The notes under the pieces were generated by a model, which saw only the letters and a list, made by a program, of their open reading frames with translations, was not told the DNA's origin and searched no databases. From contig NC_064617.1 in the NCBI RefSeq assembly GCF_023898315.1, forward strand, positions 711,843,202 to 711,907,201: a stretch of DNA of 64,000 bases, written 5' to 3'. Positions 57,901 to 64,000 of this stretch are shown here, one piece after another; the first letter of the stretch is position 1, and the number at the start of each line of letters is the position of its first letter. The translations under genes were made by a program, and so were the position numbers. Source of the stretch: Schistocerca nitens (lineage: Eukaryota; Arthropoda; Insecta; Orthoptera; Acrididae).

Positions 57901-59660
57901 AACAGAAAAGAGCTAGAAACTTAAAAATTTATATTTGGATTCCTTTTGCATAATAATTTAGTAGAAACAGTATTCTGGATCTCACAAATTAAAATTTTAG
58001 TTGAAATTCATGATTTTCTGGTTTTTGTCTTATAAACTAAGGAAGCAAGATAGATTAAGTAGGCGAATAAATAAAGCTAGGATGTTTAAATTTAAGTAGA
58101 AGGAAGATCCGCTATAATCATAAAAATGTGAGAAGTTTCGACAGAATAACTATAAAACTATAGCTGTAGCGTATTGAGCAAGTTCTGAGCTCGTCTACTG
58201 CATGTAGTGTAATTAAATTAATTCTCCCGCCCAAAATATTTGACTTAGCCATGTCAGACTTTTATTATGATTACATACTTGTGTGCTGATTGCACAATTA
58301 AATTTAAAGCTTCATCGGCAGGCGTTCCCTTAGCCGTCCGCACCGTGGCTTTATATGTAAGAACGCTGCACGAGAAAAAAAGGCCCCAGTTCTCTCCAGA
58401 CGCTGGTTAGCGCACCACCTGTGCTGGGAGTCGCGTCGCGTCGGTATCGTTGATGTAAACAGCCTCGGATGCAGTAATAAGTTACTCGGGATACGCGTAA
58501 CCATGAAATCGTTTTCGAGTGAAGTGTTAATTCTGCAATGACTTTAATGATCTATCCTCAGTTTGCGTATGTCGTATTTTCACGTGCCGCCGCAGTACAG
58601 ACATTCTACCATTATTTAGCGTGGCGTTTGATGAACATTATCATCAAATTATGGCGAGTATTAACTTAAACATTTAATTTGAACAGTTATAGTGGCATAA
58701 GCGCATTAGACTCTGAACTGCTCTGGTAGTTGGATTGTGTGGATTCTTTTTGGTCTGTGACTTTCAGAATATAGTGAACATTTTAGAGAGAATGGTTTCT
58801 GATTATGAATCCCAGACAATCTCCTAATTCCTCAGAGCTATAAGCTGTAGCTATAAATGTATTTCTCAGATGAAGTGGGCACTAGGAATTCTAATTACAG
58901 GCTTCACGTTTTGCTAATCACATTCTGGTTGCCAATATTGTAGTTAGAGAGCCAGTGTTGAGTACGGCAAACAGCATACATACAAAACATTTATTCTATT
59001 ATTCCACCCGCTGCCCCACAGGATGACCACTTAGCTCATGAGCGGTTCCTAAAAAAACTAGAAAACATGGTTTTTGGATAGCCGCGGATTCCAAGATGGC
59101 TATGCACAGCAAATGGCTGAAATTTTTATGATATATTTTCAAGATCCCGATCACGAACAACCTTGGAAATTTTCTTGATTTCTTTTTCCATTTCCGAGAT
59201 ACAGAGGTTCAAAGTTACCCTTAGTGTACATGTGAAATAGGTGGTGCGAGGCGAAAATGTAGTTTATAAACTGACATAGCACAGAGAAATAAGCTGTAGA
59301 GTGTCCGCGTTATCATCAGAAAGGTCCTGGGAAAGCCATGTCGTTGTAGTACTGAACCAAATGCAAAATTTTTGTGAACATAAAATCCGGTCTGGGGTGT
59401 AAAATTATATACTTCTGCGCTATTTCAATTTCTCGTAAGTTACGTACCAAAATTTTATGGACCCATAAATTTATTTTCGTATGACTGGCATGCCATCTGC
59501 AACAGGGAAAAGGAGGGAACAAGCGGAAAATGTCTCTGTAGGAGCACAAAAAAGGCGAATATGCTCCTGTTTATTAGAGGTCTCGAAACTGGGGTACCAG
59601 CTGCCTCATCTTACCTTCCTCGGTACCTTTAATAAATTTTCCAGGGATTTGGCGTGCGAA
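54941..59660. other. Long unassigned stretch
   Basis: I see no convincing gene or element in this 4.7 kb. Hairpin-like phrases of the kind CTGAAGATCACC...GGCCGAAACCGG occur on the minus strand at about 57010-57055, and a similar one (TTGATGATGGGA...GCGAAAA) on the plus strand at 55561-55592. They may mark old retroelement ends. A CT run lies at 55628-55640. If the window holds unknown genes or exons, this is where they could hide. Confidence 0.35.
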
Positions 59661-59675
59661 CATATTCGCGCTTTT

Positions 59676-60090
59676 TTGTAATGAGAGAGAAGGAGAGAGA
59701 GGCAATGGGAAAGAGATGGAAGAATAATAAATACTGGAAGATAGTAGACGGTGGTTGTTGTATAGAAAGAGCGAAGGAGACAATGGCAGTGCGAGAAAAA
59801 GAGAAGGACGGAGTGGCAATGGAACGTAGTTGACAGTGACTTGGCGGAAAGTGCTAGGGAAAGAATGAAGCAGACAGTGCCAATGGGAGAGGTATGAAGA
59901 CGTGAGTCAGAGCCAGGGAGACAGCAAGACAGAGGTAGTGACTGTGAGAAGAGACAAGCAACAGTGGGAAGGATTGGACGAGATGCTGTAATAAGAGACA
60001 GACAATGACAGTGAGAGGCGACAGTAGTAGTAGTAGCTCAGAACGAAGGAGTCTGTGAGTGCGAGACAGGACATTGACAGTTAGAGAGAC
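59676..60090. repeat. Purine-rich imperfect minisatellite
   Basis: Irregular repeats of GAGAGAGAGGCAATGGGA-like units, with variants such as GACAGTGCCAATGGGAGAGG and GACAATGGCAGTG, run through about 400 bases. The strand is strongly purine-rich. Minus-strand open frames across it are artefacts. Confidence 0.7.
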
Positions 60091-60466
60091 ACTAAGAAAT
60101 AATGACACTAAGTTGGGCTGAATGAGTGAGTGAGAATGGGTAAGTGGGAGTGGATGGGTATGAGCGACTTACAGCGATGGGTGAGTGGCTGTGGACGAGT
60201 TACAGTTAGGGGAGCTTGTGGGAGTGAGAGGTGAGTTGCATGTTAAAAAGACTTTTCTGTCGAATTTACACAGGAGAATATTCTCCTTTCTTGTGCTCTG
60301 AGGCTATTATACACTTCTGGCCATTAAAATTGCTACACCAAGAATAAATGCGGATGATAAACGGGTATTCATTGGACAAATATATTATACTAGAACTCAC
60401 ATCTGATTACATTTTCACGCAATTTGGGTGCATAGATCCTGACAAATCAGTACCCAGAACAACCAC

Positions 60467-60652
60467 AAAAAAATGGCTCTGAGCACTATGGGACTTAACT
60501 TCTAAGGTCATCAGTCCCCTAGAACTTAGAACTACTTAAACCTAAGGACATCACACACACCCATGCCCGAAGCAGGATTCGAACCTGCGACCGCAGCGGT
60601 CGCGCGGGTCCAGACTGTAGCGCCTAGAACCGCTCGGCCACCTCGGCCGGCT
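60467..60652 (-). mobile_element. SINE, class II tRNA head, inside Tc1-like copy 3
   Basis: The flanks carry CAGAACAACCAC (60455-60466 and 60653-60664), and the uninterrupted site is visible in copy 2 near 20938. Full head; the body lacks one GTTAGTTAG unit. Confidence 0.95.
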
Positions 60653-60659
60653 CAGAACA

Positions 60660-61634
60660 ACCACCTCTGGCCGTAATAACGGCCTTGATACGCTTAGGTA
60701 TTGAGTCAAACAGAGCTTGGATGGCGTGTACTGGTACAGGTGCCCATGCAGCTTCAACAACACAGTTCATTACGAGTAGTGACTGGCGTATTGTGATGAG
60801 CCAGTTGATCGGCCACCATTGACCAGACGTTTTCAGTTGGTGAGAGATCTGGAGAATGTGCTGGCCAGGGCAGCAGTCGAACATTTTCTGTATCCAGGAC
60901 CTGCAACATGCGGTCGTGCATTATCCTGCTGAAATGTAGGGTTTCGCAGCGATCGAATGAAGGGTAGAGCCATGGATCGTAACATATCTGAAATGTAACG
61001 TCCACTGTTCAAAGTGCCGTCAATGCGAACAAGAGGTGACCGAGACGTGTAACCAATGGCACCCCATACCATCACGCCGGGTGATACGCCAGTATGGCGA
61101 TGACGAATACACGCTTCCAATGTGCGTTCACCGCGATGTTGCCAAACACGGATGCGACCGTCATGATGCTCTAAACAGATCTTGGATTCATCCGAAAAAA
61201 TGACGTTTTGCCATTCTTGCACCCAGGTTCGTCGTTGAGTACACCATCGCAGGCGCTCCTGTCTGTGATGCAGCGTCAAGGGTAACCGCAGACATGGTCT
61301 CCGAGCTGACGCTCCATGCTGCTGCAAACGTCGTCGAATTGTTCGCGCAGATGGTTGTTGTCTTGCAATCGTCCCCATCTGTTGACTCAGGGATCGACAC
61401 GTGGCTGCACGATCCGTTACAGCCATGCGGATAAGATGCCTGTCATCTCGACTGCTAGTGATACGAGGCCGTTGGGATCCAGCTTGGCGTTCCGTATTAC
61501 CCTCCTGAAACGACCGATTCCATATTCTGCTAACGGTCATTGGATCTCGACCAACGCGAGCGATAGGCTACAATCCGACCTTTATCTAAGTCGGAAACGT
61601 GATGGTACGCATTTGTCTCCCTTACACGATGCAT
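60660..61634 (-). pseudogene. Tc1-like transposase, broken (copy 3)
   Basis: The start at 61632-61634 has decayed from MPR to MHR. A deletion of about 20 bases near 61559 removes part of the first helix-turn-helix. A 235-codon frame from 61540 then covers MTVSRIWNRSF, SARTIRRRLQQHG, FSDESKICLEHHDG (first D) and TFQQDNARPHVAGP (second D). There a deletion of about 20 bases causes a frameshift, and LSPTENVWSMV with the E is in another frame (60754-61005). The C-terminus near 60660 ends ARGGC just next to the SINE target. All three catalytic acids are recognisable, but not in one frame. Confidence 0.87.
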
Positions 61635-61867
61635 TACAACAACGTTTCACCAGGCAACGCCGGTCAACTACTGTTTGTGTATGAGAAATCGGTTGGAAAC
61701 TTTCCTCATGTCAGCAGGTTGTAGGTGTCGCCATCGGCGCCTACCTTGTGTGAATGCTCTGAAAAGCTAATCATTTGCATATCACAGCATCTTCTTCCTG
61801 TCGGTTAAATTTCGCGTCTGTAGCACGTCATCTTCTTGCTGTAGCAATTTTAGTGGCCAGTAGTGTA

Positions 61868-62237
61868 TTATTGTTGCCATGTTGGTCACCTCTAACTCAG
61901 GAATGGCGTGTACAGCATCGATGGGTCGCGTAGCTCCAGCAACACGGTGGTCGTGGAATCAGAAGAGCTAAATTGCCAAATACATTCCTTATTCAGTAAG
62001 ACACTCGTGCAGTGGCAGATGGCGGCAAGTCGATGGCGTGTGTTAACACCCTGGGGTAGTGTCTGCTTCAGCGTAGAGGAAGGCAAAGTGCTTGGCCGTG
62101 GCAGCGTGTGGACTCTTGACAGAATCGGTGGCTCAGCGTAGTGGCGGCTGGTGGTGGTCTCGCAAATGATTGTGAGCCTGGAGTCAGACGTCGGCAGGCA
62201 GTAGGCGCACGTGCGCCTGTCAGTTGGCTGTTCCGGC
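61868..62237. other. Unassigned sequence
   Basis: Moderately GC-rich; no feature supported. Confidence 0.45.
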
Positions 62238-62247
62238 CATCAGTCAG

Positions 62248-62439
62248 TTCAAATGTCTCTGAGCACTATGGGACCCAACGTCTAAGGTCATCAGTCCCCT
62301 ATAACTTAGAACTACTTAAACCTAACTAACCTAAGGACATCACACACATTCATTCCCGAGGCTGGATTCGAACCTACGACCGTAGCGGTCGCGCGGTTCC
62401 AGACTGTAGCGCCTAGAACCGATCGGCCACCCCGGCCGG
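62248..62439 (-). mobile_element. SINE, class II tRNA head
   Basis: The flanks carry CATCAGTCAG (62238-62247 and 62440-62449). Full-length minus-strand copy with all head boxes. Confidence 0.94.
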
Positions 62440-62658
62440 CATCAGTCAGTGTGTGGTGCGTTGCTCAGAGGGTCTTCCTCTTACAAGGGGACCCTCCATA
62501 CTGTAGATCACGGATTTTGATGAGCTTCAAATATGTTATAGAGGCACTTAACCTGAATACCTGACTATCCGGTTTTTTTAGCGACGGGCCTTGGTTTTTC
62601 AGAAAATCGATTTTGAAGTTCATTGCGTGCTTTGTATACCCGTAACATTACATATATT

Positions 62659-62735
62659 ACGAGCAAATCAGCGTAGCGCAGCGGTTAAGGTTAATTGTTT
62701 CCGCGCTGGAGATTCCGTTTTCGAATCATGCTCGT
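62659..62735 (+). other. tRNA-like Pol III unit, left arm
   Basis: The A box is TAGCGCAGCGG, the B-box-like sequence is TTTTCGAATC, and ACGAGCA at the start is exactly complementary to TGCTCGT at the end, a 7 bp acceptor-like stem. A run of ten or more T follows at 62741. Spacing between acceptor and A box is longer than in true tRNAs, so it is tRNA-like only. Confidence 0.6.
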
Positions 62736-62854
62736 GAACCTTTTTTTTTTTCTTCTTTTTCAAGATTACAAAGTTCGTCAGCTCTAAAGAATTTGCGACG
62801 ATAGACGAAGTTTTAGCAGCTGCCGGACAATTCCGCATACAAACGTGAATACTT

Positions 62855-63719
62855 ATGGAGAATTTCGATCTTGACTTCGTGATCAACACTGATCAAACTA
62901 GCTGCCAGTTTCAGGATCACTTTCGGAAAAAGGAACCAAAACCGTTCTCGTCCGAAAAAAGATTTAAACAAAACTACTCATTCTTATACGGCCCAGTATA
63001 CTATAACAGCCTCAGGGAAGGTGATCTCATATCTTTTTTATGTATGCAAGAACCGTCCGGAAAATTTGGTCCTAACGTTCAAAAACGAGTAGACGAATTA
63101 ACTGGGAAATACAGAAATGTAGTCGTGTCCTGCACGAAATCCGGGAAGTTCACGAAACTGGAGTACGAAGAATTTTTGCGTTCTGTAATACTTCCGTACG
63201 TGGGTCAGAAATTTTTTTTGTACATTATCGATTCGTGGGGAGGGCAAACCGATTCACCTTTATACGATCACCTATTCACTGATGAAAGGAAAGCGAGCAC
63301 CTGCACCCTAAAAGTGGTCCCACCAAAGTGCACTCCTTATTGCCAGCCCTGCGATGTTTATTTTTACCGACAGGTGAAAATCTTCACGAAAATTATTCAG
63401 AATGCTCCCGACTTGATGAAAGATAATAGAGAGATCGCTTCTAGGGAAGATTCGACAAAATTACATTCGCTAATCCTACATCAATTCAACGCACCTAATT
63501 TTGAAAACATGATTAGATAGATACGCGTGGTTCGCATCGAAATTACCAAAAGAATTGTGTTTTCCGGTATCGTTCATGAAGAAACCGTGCGCCTGCAAGA
63601 CGGTTGCTTTCATAAAATGGACGTGGTGCTGCGAAAATGTGTGTTTCGGTTGTTTCTATGATAAGTATCACCCACGATATTGTTCTGGCACATTAAGCAA
63701 TGTGGACGATGAAAAATAA
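62855..63719 (+). pseudogene. DDE-type transposase of an uncharacterised family, nearly intact
   Basis: The frame from 62855 has 221 codons. Candidate catalytic acids are D13 in VINTDQTSCQF, D126 in LYIIDSWGGQTD and D167 in YCQPCDVYFY, a DD40D arrangement. The segment EPSGKFGPNVQKRV and CTKSGKFTK lies between the first two. Similar sequence continues upstream of the ATG in the same frame (ITKFVSSKEFATIDEVLAAA) but is closed by a TGA at 62846-62848. Near 63517 a 4-base repeat (GATAGATA in place of GATA) shifts the frame. The next frame continues RYAWFASKLPKEL and then a Cys-rich end (CAC, WCC, CFGC, HPRYC) to 63719. The C-terminal block matches 10062-10286. I recall similar uncharacterised proteins in other animals, but could not search. 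Probably inactive through two lesions. Confidence 0.7.
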
Positions 63720-63838
63720 GATTTTGTAGTATTGTATGACGGAAAAAATTAATAACTACATATATCTTTATAATTTCACACACCTTACACTGTTTGTTGA
63801 TATTTTTTGAAACAAAATTGTAAAATTCGGACGATTTT

Positions 63839-63932
63839 GAGAAAAAAAGAAAACTACACGAGCAAAATTCTAACACGGTACCTCCAACACGGCAGCCGTG
63901 AACCTTTCACACTGCGCTACGCTGACTTTCTC
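63839..63932 (-). other. tRNA-like Pol III unit, right arm
   Basis: On the minus strand it begins GTCAGCGTAGCGCAGTG (A-box-like, matching the left arm's ATCAGCGTAGCGCAGCG) and ends TTTTGCTCGTGTAG before a T-rich stretch. The B box is lost or strongly diverged. Its inverted placement relative to 62659-62735 supports it being part of the arms. Confidence 0.5.
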
Positions 63933-64000
63933 GGAATAATTGTAATGTTACGGAATACAAAGCAAGTAATCTTCAAAATCGATTTTTTCTAAAACCAAGG

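Larger units (their letters stand above)
60312..61865 (-). mobile_element. Tc1-like element, CACTACTGGCC family, copy 3
   Basis: It is bounded by TA (60310-60311 and 61866-61867), with ends CACTTCTGGCCATTAAAATT and AATTTTAGTGGCCAGTAGTG. A SINE sits at 60467-60652. Transposase on the minus strand, broken. Confidence 0.92.
62483..64000 (+). mobile_element. DNA transposon with tRNA-like units in its inverted ends (larger copy, cut by the window end)
   Basis: The start ACAAGGGGACCC matches the start ACAAGGAGACGG of the element at 9227, and spaced similarities follow (CGGATTT / GGGATTT, then AAATATGT / AAATTTTGT, then AGAGGCAC / AGAGGACC). From 62589 (CCTTGGTTTTTCAGAAAATC) the sequence is inverted at the window end (GATTTTTTCTAAAACCAAGG ending at 64000). 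So the right arm's outermost 100 or so bases lie beyond the window. Both arms contain a tRNA-like unit (62659-62735 and about 63839-63932). Between them is a transposase frame. No target duplication can be checked. Confidence 0.75.

Noticed and set aside
1-64000. CRISPR array, operons or bacterial features
   Set aside because: Repeats are dispersed eukaryotic elements; no regular spacer arrangement or operon-like gene order.

Overview
The window looks like a repeat-dense insect intergenic (or intronic) segment, most likely from a grasshopper or locust of the Schistocerca type. That guess rests on the repeats: many copies of tRNA-headed SINEs, Tc1-like elements opening CACTACTGGCC, an RTE-type LINE ending in an AAC-rich tail, and a solo LTR, all of which I associate with locust genomes. 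I could run no search, so the species is an inference. I see no intact host gene, no spliced host exon set, no rRNA gene and no functional host tRNA gene. Almost everything I can identify is mobile DNA, much of it nested.

Layout. 1-9.2 kb: a 518 bp solo LTR, remnants of Tc1, RTE and mariner elements, four SINEs with clear target-site duplications (TSDs) and one foldback element. 9.2-10.6 kb: a deleted DNA transposon whose long inverted ends each carry a tRNA-like Pol III unit. 11.7-14.7 kb: a decayed minus-strand LINE (endonuclease plus reverse transcriptase) with a foldback inserted by a 15 bp TSD. 15.5-17.8 kb: a Tc1-like element that has swallowed an internally deleted mariner and a SINE. 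18-24.5 kb: more SINEs and a second Tc1-like copy. 26-30.5 kb: a three-level nest (SINE in RTE LINE in a second LINE). 31-36 kb: a Penelope-like fragment, another Tc1-like element and two LINE fragments. 36.6-42.6 kb: SINEs, a hAT-like remnant, a decayed Tc1-like element and a foldback with tRNA-like arms. 42.7-47.7 kb: two minus-strand RTE copies flanking a probable non-autonomous Helitron. 48-55 kb: a MITE, a Tc1-like element with an intact 347-codon transposase sitting inside a SINE, and a LINE C-terminus. 55-60 kb is mostly unassigned. 60.3-61.9 kb: a third copy of the CACTACTGGCC Tc1-like family. 62.5-64 kb: a larger relative of the 9.2 kb transposon, cut by the window edge.

The most interesting signal is the pair at 9227-10558 and 62483-64000. 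Both begin ACAAGG(A/G)GAC and have long terminal inverted repeats that embed a tRNA-like A box/B box unit followed by a T run. Both carry the same unusual DDE-type transposase C-terminus. Together they look like one superfamily of DNA transposons with Pol III promoters built into their ends. A third, structurally different foldback at 41004-41450 also has a tRNA-like unit in each arm.
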